From Nocardioides lacusdianchii (GTDB lineage Bacteria > Actinomycetota > Actinomycetes > Propionibacteriales > Nocardioidaceae), in the NCBI RefSeq assembly GCF_020102855.1, contig NZ_JADHZD010000005.1, forward strand, positions 124,001-188,000: DNA of 64,000 nt, read 5' to 3'. Shown here piece after piece: positions 10,173 through 17,931 of this stretch. The position numbers and the translations under genes were made by a program. The notes under the pieces are model-generated. The model had not been told where the DNA came from. It did not search any database and saw only the letters and a program-made list of their open reading frames with translations. How positions within the stretch are numbered: position 1 is the stretch's first letter; every line of letters starts with the position of its first letter.

Positions 10173-10874
10173 TCAGCCGCGGTCGGTGGAGTCGCCGGTG
10201 ACGACGACGTAGAAGCGCTTGCGGGCGCCGTCGGTGGTGAAGCTGCCGTCGCTGTTGCGCGGGCTCACCACGAGGTGGTTCGGGTTGCCGGTGCCGGGAG
10301 GCGCGCAGTTCACGACGCCGGGCGTGCAGACGGCCGCCGAGATCTCGCCGGAGAACTCCGGGTTGGCGTCCGCGCCGGGGGCGCGGCCGTTGAGGATCGC
10401 GTCGCCGTTGAGGTCGGCGGTGTTCTGGAGCGCGATCGTGGCGATGACCGCGTTGTTGGCGAGGTTCTCGCCGGCGTTGATGTAGACGTTGCCGTTGGCG
10501 GCGGCAGGGGCCGCGGGGTAGCCCGCGGTCACCGAGAAGCCGCCGGACTGGGCGATGATCGCACCGGTCGCGTCGACGAGGGCCCACCGGCCGACGCCCG
10601 CGGGGCCCTGGGGGCCGGACGGCAGCTCGCCGGCCTTGAAGTCGCGCGACTTCAGGGAGCCGTTGCGGATCTTGTTGGACCCGATCACGTCGTTCTTGAT
10701 GTCGCGGCCCTTGAGCGTCTTGTCCTTGATGTCCATGGTCGTCAGGGAGTTGTTCCTGACGTCGTCCGAGCCGATCAGGCCTGCGGCGTACGACGTGCCG
10801 GTAGAAGCCACCACGAGGGCCATGACCGACACGGCCATGGACGGGGACGGGCGGCGGATGGAGGGGAGGCGCAT
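10173..10874 (-). CDS. Secreted protein with repeat spacer and collagen-like GPQGPAG motif
   Basis: 233 residues. A signal peptide runs to about residue 31 (MAVSVMALVVASTGTSYAA). After it comes a degenerate repeat of about 13 residues with the core D(I/V)(K/R)N(N/D)...GS: SDDVRNNSL, MDIKDKTL, RDIKNDVI, NKIRNGSL, SRDFKAGEL. A single GPQGPAG follows, then a beta-rich C-terminal domain with one Cys pair (VCTPGVVNC). This architecture is common among actinobacterial secreted proteins of unknown function. It is monocistronic and divergent from the PPOX gene. Function is unknown; a surface or spore-coat-like structural role is speculative. Confidence 0.75.
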   Translation of the reverse strand: MRLPSIRRPSPSMAVSVMALVVASTGTSYAAGLIGSDDVRNNSLTTMDIKDKTLKGRDIKNDVIGSNKIRNGSLKSRDFKAGELPSGPQGPAGVGRWALVDATGAIIAQSGGFSVTAGYPAAPAAANGNVYINAGENLANNAVIATIALQNTADLNGDAILNGRAPGADANPEFSGEISAAVCTPGVVNCAPPGTGNPNHLVVSPRNSDGSFTTDGARKRFYVVVTGDSTDRG

Positions 10875-11002
10875 GGGTCGAACCCTTCGTCGGCGGTGCC
10901 GCCGGGTATCGACGGCTTTCGAGGTGTTCGGAGTGAGCCGGGTCACGGATCGGTGCGACTTTCGCGGGACCTTCAGCCCTGCCCCCCACCGTGGTCGCGG
11001 CC

Positions 11003-11035
11003 TAGCGTCGAGGCAGGAGACCGCACGCGAAGGAG
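11003..11035 (+). promoter_or_regulatory. Promoter -10 (TAGCGT) and strong Shine-Dalgarno for the PPOX gene
   Basis: TAGCGT at 11003-11008 resembles an actinobacterial -10 box. GAAGGAG at 11029-11035 is a near-consensus ribosome site 8 bases before ATG 11044 and decides that start over the much longer open frame. Confidence 0.5.
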
Positions 11036-11043
11036 TGATCGCC

Positions 11044-11481
11044 ATGAAGGACGAGGTGGACGACGAGGTCGTGACCCGGCTCAGCCCGGACGAGTGCTGG
11101 GAGATGCTGCGCGAGGAGGAGTTCGCCCGCCTCGCCTTCCGGATGGTCGACGAGGTCCACATCACGCCGATCAACTACGCCGTCGACCACGACACGCTGC
11201 TCTTCCGCAGCGCCGGCGGCGACAAGCTGCTGGCGGTGGCGATGGGGTCCGAGGTCGCCCTCGAGATCGACCGCTACGACGACGACCACGCCCGCAGCGT
11301 CGTCGTACGCGGCTCGGCCCGGATCCTCGACGAGCACGAGGAGCACCGTGCGGAGAACCTCCCGCTCCGCCCGTGGGTCGGCACGTTGAAGTACAACGTC
11401 GTCGAGATCACCCCGCGCGTGGTCACCGGCCGCGCCTTCCGCCTGTCCCGCCCGTGGCTGCACCTGACGCTGCACGAGTGA
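11044..11481 (+). CDS. Pyridoxamine 5'-phosphate oxidase (PPOX) family flavin-binding protein
   Basis: 145 residues, single split-barrel domain. Characteristic segments are LARLAFRMVDEVHITPINYAVDHDTLLFRS and GDKLLAVAMGSEVALEID, as in the F420/FMN-binding pyridoxamine-oxidase-like subfamily that is abundant in actinobacteria. The start is fixed by the Shine-Dalgarno GAAGGAG. The family reduces or binds flavin-linked substrates, but this member's substrate cannot be assigned. It is divergent from the secreted collagen-like protein. Confidence 0.82.
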   Translation: MKDEVDDEVVTRLSPDECWEMLREEEFARLAFRMVDEVHITPINYAVDHDTLLFRSAGGDKLLAVAMGSEVALEIDRYDDDHARSVVVRGSARILDEHEEHRAENLPLRPWVGTLKYNVVEITPRVVTGRAFRLSRPWLHLTLHE

Positions 11482-11517
11482 GGCCGCGGGTTTGGCGCTC
11501 GATGGCACGGTGGAGGC

Positions 11518-11652
11518 ATGGGAATCATGAAGAAGGCCGGCGCCTTCGCAGTCGCCAAGAAGGTCTACGACGAGGCTCGCAAGCCGCACAACCAGGCCAA
11601 GATCAAGAGCGCCGTGGCCAAGGTGCAGGAGCGCCGTCAGCGCCCTCGCTGA
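11518..11652 (+). CDS. Small basic protein, 44 residues
   Basis: Short ORF beginning MGIMKKAGAFAVAKKVYDEA and ending QERRQRPR, with nine lysines and six arginines. A GGTGGAGG ribosome site lies just upstream. It is predicted as one long amphipathic helix with a net positive charge, possibly a nucleic-acid or membrane-surface binder, but no family is recognised. It lies 36 bases after the PPOX gene on the same strand and could be co-transcribed. Codon use is normal for the genome (G/C third positions), which supports a real gene. Confidence 0.6.
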   Translation: MGIMKKAGAFAVAKKVYDEARKPHNQAKIKSAVAKVQERRQRPR

Positions 11653-11681
11653 CCTGAGCTGAGCCGAGCCCGCGCGCGGCG

Positions 11682-12284
11682 TCAGGCGCCGCGGCGGGGT
11701 CGGTGTCCCCACGCGAAGGCACCGAGCCCGAAGAGCACCGGCCACAGCGCCAGCCGCTCGAGCGCCCCGGCGGCCTGCTCGTCGCCGGACACGATGAAGC
11801 CCACCGCGGCCGCAGCGGTGACGATCCCCGTCGCGAGCAGGGCCTTGGCCAGCCGCGGCTGGTCGTGCCGGATGCGGTGGCCGAGCCCCATCAGCGCCAG
11901 GGGCTGGGCGAGGAACAGCGGTGTCGCGGCGATCGCGTGCAGCGTCGCGTCCTGGTCGAGCGGCGCCAGCCCCGTGGCGTACGAGCTCACCCCCGAGACG
12001 ACGAGCAGCCCCGTCACCCACGGGCCGAGGGGCTTGACGAGCAGCAGCGCACCGCCCGCGAGCAGCACGCCGTAGCCCATGAAGGACCCGTTCATCACCG
12101 CGTGGCGCGGTGAGCAGTAGGCCTCCGAGCAGCCGACCTCGCCGAGCTTGCTCACCGAGTCGGCCACGAAGCTGTAGCCGCCGGTCGTGGCGGCCGCGGT
12201 GACGACCTCGGTCGCGATGTACGTCGGTCGCAGCAGGAAGGCGACCGCGCCGAGCCGGGCGGCGCGCGAGGGGGCGTCGGGCAC
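11682..12284 (-). CDS. DUF998 family membrane protein
   Basis: 200 residues with about six hydrophobic segments. The pattern fits DUF998: an N-terminal LRPTYIATEVVTAAATTGGYSFVADSVSKLGE, a loop with a Cys pair (GCSEAYCSPRHAVMN), a mid-protein YATGLAPLDQDATLHAIAA, and a C-terminal GFIVSGDEQAAGALERLALWP. The family is of unknown function. GTG at 12284 starts just before the first helix. Monocistronic; the convergent small basic gene ends 29 bases away. Confidence 0.75.
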   Translation of the reverse strand: MPDAPSRAARLGAVAFLLRPTYIATEVVTAAATTGGYSFVADSVSKLGEVGCSEAYCSPRHAVMNGSFMGYGVLLAGGALLLVKPLGPWVTGLLVVSGVSSYATGLAPLDQDATLHAIAATPLFLAQPLALMGLGHRIRHDQPRLAKALLATGIVTAAAAVGFIVSGDEQAAGALERLALWPVLFGLGAFAWGHRPRRGA

Positions 12285-12365
12285 GCCGCCAACCTACTGG
12301 CGACCCCACCATCGGGGTGGGCCGGGCATTGCGGGTCGCCGGTGGTGGGGCGTAGACCGGAGGGC

Positions 12366-12497
12366 ATGACCACCACACCCATGGAGCCGTCCACCGAGCC
12401 CGAGGTCGTCCCGTCCGGGGACCCCGACGTGAGTCCGATCGATCCCGGCCAGGAGCCGGGTGCTCCCGCCCCGGAGACCGACCCAGCCCCCGTCTGA
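12366..12497 (+). CDS. Small acidic proline-rich protein, 43 residues
   Basis: MTTTPMEPSTEPEVVPSGDP start, no hydrophobic segment, 13 prolines and ten acidic residues, and no positively charged residue, so it is intrinsically disordered. A GGAGGG ribosome site lies just before the ATG and a TAGACC -10-like box is 18 bases from a TTGCGG element. Six bases separate its stop from the DUF1810 start, so the two are co-transcribed. It is a hypothetical protein; no function is proposed. Confidence 0.55.
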   Translation: MTTTPMEPSTEPEVVPSGDPDVSPIDPGQEPGAPAPETDPAPV

Positions 12498-12502
12498 GCG
12501 AC

Positions 12503-12925
12503 GTGGCCGCCGACCTCGAGCGGTTCGTCCGTGCCCAGGACGACCGCGGGACCCACAACCGCGCGCTCGCCGAGCTGCGCGCGGGCAGGAAGACCAGCCA
12601 CTGGATGTGGTTCGTCTTCCCGCAGGTCGCCGGCCTCGGGCACAGCCCCACCGCGCAGGCGTACGCCGTCGCAGACCTGGCCGAGGCCCGCGCCTACCTC
12701 GCCCACGACGTGCTCGGTCCCCGGCTCCACCAGTGCTGCGACGCCCTGCTGGGGCTCGAGGGGGTGTCCGCCGAGCGGGTCCTCGGCAGCACGGACGCGA
12801 TGAAGCTGCGGTCCTCGATGACGCTCTTCGCGCTCGCCGCGCCCGACGACCCGGTGTTCGACCGCGTGCTCGACCGGTTCTTCGGCGGGGAGCGCGACGA
12901 GCGCACTCCTGCCCTGCTGCTGTGA
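12503..12925 (+). CDS. DUF1810 family protein
   Basis: 140 residues. It matches the DUF1810 pattern: FVRAQDDRGTHNRALAELRAGRKTSHWMWFVFPQVAGLGHSPTAQAYAVADLAEARAYLAHDVLGPRL, followed by STDAMKLRSSMTLF and a closing FFGGERDERT. Cytoplasmic and helical. GTG at 12503 fits the family N-terminus. The family is widespread and of uncertain function, with a proposed link to nucleotide or ADP-ribose-type metabolism (general recollection, not shown here). Confidence 0.85.
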   Translation: MAADLERFVRAQDDRGTHNRALAELRAGRKTSHWMWFVFPQVAGLGHSPTAQAYAVADLAEARAYLAHDVLGPRLHQCCDALLGLEGVSAERVLGSTDAMKLRSSMTLFALAAPDDPVFDRVLDRFFGGERDERTPALLL

Positions 12926-12938
12926 GCACCGTCATGCC

Positions 12939-12944
12939 TATGCT
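12939..12944 (+). promoter_or_regulatory. -10 element TATGCT, leaderless promoter of fabH
   Basis: TATGCT is followed by six bases and ATG 12951. No Shine-Dalgarno is present, consistent with a leaderless mRNA. Confidence 0.55.
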
Positions 12945-12950
12945 CGCCCC

Positions 12951-13958
12951 ATGACGATCCAGCAGCCGACCGACCTCACCCACGCAGCGATGCTCGGACT
13001 CGGGGTCCACCGGCCGGAGCGCGTCGTCACCAACGACGAGATCTGCGAGGTCCTCGACTCCACCGACGAGTGGATCCAGACGCGGTCGGGCATCCGCACG
13101 CGCCGCTTCGCCGGCGAGGGCGAGACGCTGATCGGGATGTCGATCTCCGCGGCCGAGAAGGCGCTCGCGGCCGCGGGTGTGGAGGCCGCCGAGGTCGGGT
13201 GCGTGATCGTCGCGACGTCCACCCACCCCGAGCACACGCCCGCCTCCGCGCCGCAGGTCGCGACCGCGCTGGGCATCACCGCTGCGGCCTTCGACATCTC
13301 CGCCGGCTGCGCGGGCTTCTGCCACGCGCTCAACCTCGCGGCCTCGATGGTGCGCTCGGGTGCGGAGAAGCACGTGCTGGTGATCGGCGTCGAGCAGCTC
13401 AGCCGCTTCATGGACCCGACCGACCGCGGCACCGCCTTCATCTTCGCCGACGGAGCGGGCGCGGTCGTGGTGGGACCGTCCGAGTCCGCCGGGATCGGTC
13501 CGACCGCGTGGGGCTCCGACGGCTCGCAGGCGCACGTGATCACCCAGACCCCGAGCTGCATGGGCCTTCGCAGCCACACCGACGCGGACCACCCGGTCGT
13601 CCAGATGGAGGGCACCGCCGTCTTCCGCTGGGCGCCGTTCGCGATGGCCGAGGTCGCCCACGAGGCGCTGCGCCTGGCCGGGGTGTCGGTCGACGAGCTC
13701 GACGCCTTCATCCCGCACCAGGCCAACCTGCGCATCACCCAGACGCTCGCGCGCAACATCAAGCTCCCCGACACCGTGGCGGTCGCGACCGACGTCATCG
13801 ACTCCGGCAACACGTCGGCCGCGTCGGTGCCGCTGGCGATGGAGGCCATGCTGCGCCAGGACGAGGCGTCGGCCGGTGACACCGCGCTGCTGATCGCCTT
13901 CGGCGCCGGGCTCTCCTACGCCGGTCAGGTCGTGACGCTCCCTCCGCTGGCCCGGTAG
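12951..13958 (+). CDS. fabH: Beta-ketoacyl-ACP synthase III
   Basis: 335 residues, full length. The thiolase-fold catalytic triad is visible: C120 in ISAGCAGF, H256 in IPHQANLRI and N287 in SGNTSAAS. The N-terminal RVVTNDEICEVLDSTDEWIQTRSGIRTRR is typical of FabH. It condenses an acyl-CoA primer with malonyl-ACP to start (branched-chain) fatty acid synthesis. It stands apart from other fab genes, so a role as a second FabH or in a specialised lipid is possible. It is expressed from a leaderless promoter and followed 5 bases later by the acetyltransferase. Confidence 0.92.
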   Translation: MTIQQPTDLTHAAMLGLGVHRPERVVTNDEICEVLDSTDEWIQTRSGIRTRRFAGEGETLIGMSISAAEKALAAAGVEAAEVGCVIVATSTHPEHTPASAPQVATALGITAAAFDISAGCAGFCHALNLAASMVRSGAEKHVLVIGVEQLSRFMDPTDRGTAFIFADGAGAVVVGPSESAGIGPTAWGSDGSQAHVITQTPSCMGLRSHTDADHPVVQMEGTAVFRWAPFAMAEVAHEALRLAGVSVDELDAFIPHQANLRITQTLARNIKLPDTVAVATDVIDSGNTSAASVPLAMEAMLRQDEASAGDTALLIAFGAGLSYAGQVVTLPPLAR

Positions 13959-13963
13959 CCGCG

Positions 13964-14479
13964 ATGGACGAGGCCGAGGTCCGGCTCCGCAGCGGTGACC
14001 TGGTCCTGGTCCGACAGATCAGGGCGAGCGACGCGGTCGAGCTGCAGCGGGCGTTCGCGCTGATGAGCGAGGCGTCGCAGTACCAGCGCTTCATGACCGG
14101 CACCCCGCGGCTGACCGACAGCCAGGCGACCTACTTCTCGGCCGTCGACCACGTCGACCACGAGGCCTACGTCGCGCACGCCCCGGACGACGACACCTAC
14201 ATCATCGGAGTCGCGCGCTTCATCCGCTACAGCTCCGCGCCCGACGACGCCGAGCTGGCCGTCACCGTCGCGGACTCGTGGCAGGGTCGCGGGCTGGGCG
14301 CGGCCCTGCTGCGGGTGCTGACTGCGCGCGCGGTCGAGGTGGGGGTCAAGCGGTTCCGCGCCGAGATGATGGCGAACAACGCCGCCATCATCGGCCTCCT
14401 GCGCAGCGCCGGCATGACGGACGAGACGGTGAGCGGTCGGCTGGCCACCGGCCACGTCGTGCTCGCCCCTCGCGACTGA
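13964..14479 (+). CDS. GNAT family N-acetyltransferase
   Basis: 171 residues, single GNAT domain. Motif A is AVTVADSWQGRGLGAALLRVLTARAVEVG, with the acetyl-CoA pyrophosphate loop QGRGLG near residues 106-111; motif B follows as MMANNAAIIGLLRSAGM. The N-terminus LRSGDLVLVRQIRASDAVELQRAFALMS is typical of the stand-alone PAT-like acetyltransferases related to the C-terminal domain of protein acetyltransferases. It is in the fabH transcription unit. The substrate is unknown. Confidence 0.85.
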   Translation: MDEAEVRLRSGDLVLVRQIRASDAVELQRAFALMSEASQYQRFMTGTPRLTDSQATYFSAVDHVDHEAYVAHAPDDDTYIIGVARFIRYSSAPDDAELAVTVADSWQGRGLGAALLRVLTARAVEVGVKRFRAEMMANNAAIIGLLRSAGMTDETVSGRLATGHVVLAPRD

Positions 14480-14480
14480 C

Positions 14481-15257
14481 TCAGGCGCGCGCGAGCCGGT
14501 CGGCCACGACGGTCCACACGTCGGGGTCGATGCCCATCCCGATGTGGGTCGACGACACCTCGACGTGCTCGGCGTCGGGCGAGGTGTGGTCGAGGCAGGC
14601 CTGCCACGACACGATCCCGTCGCGCTTCGAGAACAGGATCGTGAGGGGCACGGGGATCGGTGCCGTCGGGTCGAGGCGCTCTACGACCCGCTGCGCGTCG
14701 GGGTCCGGTCCGCGGCGGTAGGCGCGGGCCACGGTCGTGTGCCGCGGTGCGCCGGTGACGGGCGTGCCGTAGGTGATGACGCGGCGTACGGCGTCGGGGT
14801 GGCGACGCGCCACCTCGCGCGCGATCACTCCGCCGAGGCTCCACCCGACCAGGGAGGCGGGCTCGCCCTTCGCCTCGACCAGCTCGAGCAACCGCTCCGA
14901 CAGGCGAGCCACGTCGCGCCGGGGGTCGCCGGTGTTGGTGCCGAAGCCCCAGCCCCGGGCGTCGTACCCCAGGCGCCGGAGGTAGGCACGCAGGGGCGCC
15001 CCGGACAGCTCGGGTGCGCGCCAGCCGGGGATGTCGACGACGAGGTGGCCGTCGCCCCGCGGCGCCGAGGACAGCCGCGGCAGCGCACCCAGCAGGCGTA
15101 CGCCGTCGAGCGCGGACCCGAGCTCGCCGAGCGCGGCGCGCGTGGAGGGAGGGCCGCTGGGGTGACCCAGGTCGCCGGGGTCCGCGCGGTGCCGCGCCCG
15201 CGAGCGGACGCCGGCCGCGGCCAGCAGGTGGTGACCGGGGAGGGGCAGGCGGGACAT
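14481..15257 (-). CDS. Alpha/beta hydrolase (lipase/esterase type)
   Basis: 258 residues. The nucleophile elbow is GWSLGG near residues 138-143; the acid is probably the D in ILFSKRDGIVSW and the His lies in SSTHIGMGIDPDVW. The N-terminal VVDIPGWRAPELSG and YDARGWGFGTNTGDPRRDVARL resemble PGAP1/triacylglycerol lipase-like hydrolases. No signal peptide is evident. It is convergent with the acetyltransferase (1 base apart) and sits just downstream of hrpB on the same strand. Confidence 0.82.
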   Translation of the reverse strand: MSRLPLPGHHLLAAAGVRSRARHRADPGDLGHPSGPPSTRAALGELGSALDGVRLLGALPRLSSAPRGDGHLVVDIPGWRAPELSGAPLRAYLRRLGYDARGWGFGTNTGDPRRDVARLSERLLELVEAKGEPASLVGWSLGGVIAREVARRHPDAVRRVITYGTPVTGAPRHTTVARAYRRGPDPDAQRVVERLDPTAPIPVPLTILFSKRDGIVSWQACLDHTSPDAEHVEVSSTHIGMGIDPDVWTVVADRLARA

Positions 15258-15278
15258 GCCGCGACTGTACGACGGCCC

Positions 15279-17813
15279 TCAGCCGCAGCGCGGCCGGTTC
15301 GTCCGCGAGGTGGCGGGAGCACTGCGTGGGTCCTCGGGCCAGGAGTGCCTGGGATAGCGCCCGCGCAGGTCGGCACGCACCCCCGGGTAGCCGTTGTCCC
15401 AGAAGGACTGCAGGTCCGCGGTGACGGCCGCCGGGCGCCGCGCGGGGGAGAGCAGGTGCAGCAGGAGCGGGACGCGGCCGCCGGCCAGGACCGGCACCGC
15501 GGTCCAGCCGAAGACCTCCTGCAGGCGCACGGCGAGCACCGGCTGGTCCTGGGAGTAGTCGATCCGCACGCTCGACCCGCTCGGCACCTCGACGCGCTCC
15601 GGCGCCAGGTCGTCGATCCGGCCCGCCTCCGGCCACGGCACCATCGCCCTCAGGGCGGCGGTCACGTCGATGCGACGGAGGTCCCGGTCCGTGCGGACCC
15701 GTGCCAGCTGCGGTCCGAGCCAGGAGTCGAGGCCCTCTGTCAGTGCTGCGTCGCCCACGTCGGGCCACGGGTCGCCGAGCGCGCGGTGGAGGAAGTCGAG
15801 GCGGGCGCGCAGCGCCGTGGCCGCGTCCGTCCAGGAGAGGAGGGCGATGCCCTCGCTCGCGATCGCCCCACGGATCGCGTCGCTCACGGCCTGCGCGGGC
15901 GGGTCGCCGAGCGGGACGGAGCTGAGCTCGATCGCGCCCAGCAGCGTCCGTCGACGGGCCAGCACCCTGCCATCGGTCCAGGTGACCTCGTCCACCTCGG
16001 TCCACAGCGAGCCCGCGGCCTCCAGCGCGAGGTCCTCGGTGAGGGGTGCCGCCGCCCGGATCTGCGCCTCGCGCTGCCCGGGCCGTCGCTGGGCGTCACC
16101 GACGGCGAGCCACTCGAGTCCGGCCAGCGGACCCGGGTCGCGCGGGTCGAGCGCCGCGCCCGTCCCCGACGCCATCAGGTAGCTCGACGTGCCGGAGCGC
16201 TTGCGGGCGATCCGGTCCGGGTGCGCCAGGGCCACCACCAGACCCACGGCCACGTCGTCGGTGAGTGCGCGGGCATCGTCCGACGCCCCTGTCCGGTCGC
16301 ACTGCTTCGTCAGCACCTCCTGCAGGCGGGTGACCTGGCTGCGCCACGATCCGGCTCGCTTGTCGGCGCGCAGCGACCGAAGGGCCGCGACCAGGTCCCC
16401 GCCCGGAGCGCGTACGTCCTCGCTCAGCATCGCGACCACCTCTGCGGCTCGTCCGTCCCCGACGAGCCGGGCCCCGTCGATGAGGGCCCGCGCCAGCCGG
16501 GGATCGACCGGCACGCCAGCGATGACCCTGCCCCGCGCGGTGACCCTCCCGTCGTCGGTCATGGCACCCAGGCCCACCAGCACCTCCGTGGCCGCCGACA
16601 GTGCGTGCGCCGGTGGCTGGTCGAGCAGCGCCAGGTCGCGGACGTCGTCGCTGCCCCAGCACGCCACCTCCAGGGCGAAGGCGGTCAGGTCGGCGGTGGC
16701 GATCTCGGGCTCGGGGTGGGGTGCCAGGTGCGCGTGCTCCGCCTCGGACCAGCACCGCAGCACCGCGCCCGGACCCAGCCGCCCGGCCCGTCCTGCCCGC
16801 TGCTCGGCCGCCGCCCGGCTCACCGCCACCGTGACCAGGGACGCCAGTCCGCGGCGGTGGTCGGTGCGCGGCTCGCGCGAGAACCCGGCATCCACCACGA
16901 CACGTACGCCGGGGACCGTCAGCGACGACTCGGCGACCGCGGTCGAGACGATCACGCGCCGGCGCGGGCCCGTGCTGAGCGCGCGGTCCTGCTCGGCGCC
17001 GGACAGCCGTCCGTGCAGGGCGTGCACGGTCGCGTCCACGCCCGCGAGGCGTCGTACGGTCGCCTCGACCTCCGCGACGCCCGGCACGAAGACCAGGACG
17101 TCCCCCTCGTGCGCGGCCAGCGCACGGCGTACGGTCGCGGCGACGTGGTCGTGGAACGCCGGGGTGATCCCCCGGTCGTCGGTGCGGCGCGCGCCCGCGG
17201 GCAGCGGGCACCAGACCTCCTGGACCGGGTGCAGGGCACCGGGGACGCGGATCACCGGAGCGTGGTCGTCGTCGCCGCCACCGAGCAGGGCGGCCGTCCG
17301 CTCGGCTTCGACGGTGGCCGACATCGCCACCAGGGACAAGTCCTCACGCAGGTTGGCCCGTACGTCGACGAGCAGCGCCAGCGTCAGGTCGGCGTCGAGA
17401 TGGCGCTCGTGCACCTCGTCGAGCACGACCGCCCCGACGCCGACCAGCTCGGGATCGTGCTGGATGCGCCGCAGCAGCAGACCGGTCGTGACGACCTCGA
17501 CGCGCGTACGCCGACTGCTGCGGCGGTCCCCGCGCACGGAGTATCCGACCGTCTCGCCGACCGGCTCGCCGAGCAGGTTCGCCAGGCGCCGGGCGGCAGC
17601 ACGGGCGGCGATGCGGCTGGGCTGGGTGACGATGACCCTGCCCTGCACGACCCCGGCGACCGCAGGTGGGACCAGGGTCGTCTTGCCGGTGCCCGGCGGT
17701 GCCTGGACCACCGCGACCCCGCGCGTGCGCAGCGCTTCGACGAGAGCGGGCAGCCCCGCGGTGACCGGGAGGTCGGGCGGCGCGGCGAGCAGGGTGCGCA
17801 GCGGGTCGGACAC
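15279..17813 (-). CDS. hrpB: ATP-dependent helicase HrpB
   Basis: 844 residues, DEAH/RHA superfamily 2 helicase of the HrpB type. Walker A is APPGTGKTTL (residues 38-47), the Walker B box is LDEVHERH, motif III SAT is in AMSATVE, and motif VI is QRAGRAGRLGPG. The C-terminal HrpB domain ends in RYPRHSWPEDP, the family signature. GTG at 17813 puts the helicase core 40 residues from the N-terminus, as in E. coli HrpB; the longer frame upstream antisense to the HNH gene is a shadow. Its cellular substrate in this phylum is not known. The next gene on this strand (alpha/beta hydrolase) starts 21 bases away. Confidence 0.93.
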   Translation of the reverse strand: MSDPLRTLLAAPPDLPVTAGLPALVEALRTRGVAVVQAPPGTGKTTLVPPAVAGVVQGRVIVTQPSRIAARAAARRLANLLGEPVGETVGYSVRGDRRSSRRTRVEVVTTGLLLRRIQHDPELVGVGAVVLDEVHERHLDADLTLALLVDVRANLREDLSLVAMSATVEAERTAALLGGGDDDHAPVIRVPGALHPVQEVWCPLPAGARRTDDRGITPAFHDHVAATVRRALAAHEGDVLVFVPGVAEVEATVRRLAGVDATVHALHGRLSGAEQDRALSTGPRRRVIVSTAVAESSLTVPGVRVVVDAGFSREPRTDHRRGLASLVTVAVSRAAAEQRAGRAGRLGPGAVLRCWSEAEHAHLAPHPEPEIATADLTAFALEVACWGSDDVRDLALLDQPPAHALSAATEVLVGLGAMTDDGRVTARGRVIAGVPVDPRLARALIDGARLVGDGRAAEVVAMLSEDVRAPGGDLVAALRSLRADKRAGSWRSQVTRLQEVLTKQCDRTGASDDARALTDDVAVGLVVALAHPDRIARKRSGTSSYLMASGTGAALDPRDPGPLAGLEWLAVGDAQRRPGQREAQIRAAAPLTEDLALEAAGSLWTEVDEVTWTDGRVLARRRTLLGAIELSSVPLGDPPAQAVSDAIRGAIASEGIALLSWTDAATALRARLDFLHRALGDPWPDVGDAALTEGLDSWLGPQLARVRTDRDLRRIDVTAALRAMVPWPEAGRIDDLAPERVEVPSGSSVRIDYSQDQPVLAVRLQEVFGWTAVPVLAGGRVPLLLHLLSPARRPAAVTADLQSFWDNGYPGVRADLRGRYPRHSWPEDPRSAPATSRTNRPRCG

Positions 17814-17931
17814 CCGTGCAGTGTGCCCGACGCGCGTCGTCTGACGGGGCTGCCTGAGACCCGGTTGCGGGTCGGCCCGACCACCGCACGTGGTCGAACC
17901 CGATGTCGGTGCCCTCTGGAAGAGTTCTCCC

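Noticed and set aside
10275..11657. 460-codon plus-strand frame across the secreted-protein and PPOX region
   Set aside because: Antisense to the secreted protein and out of frame with the PPOX gene, whose Shine-Dalgarno and motifs define the real start at 11044.
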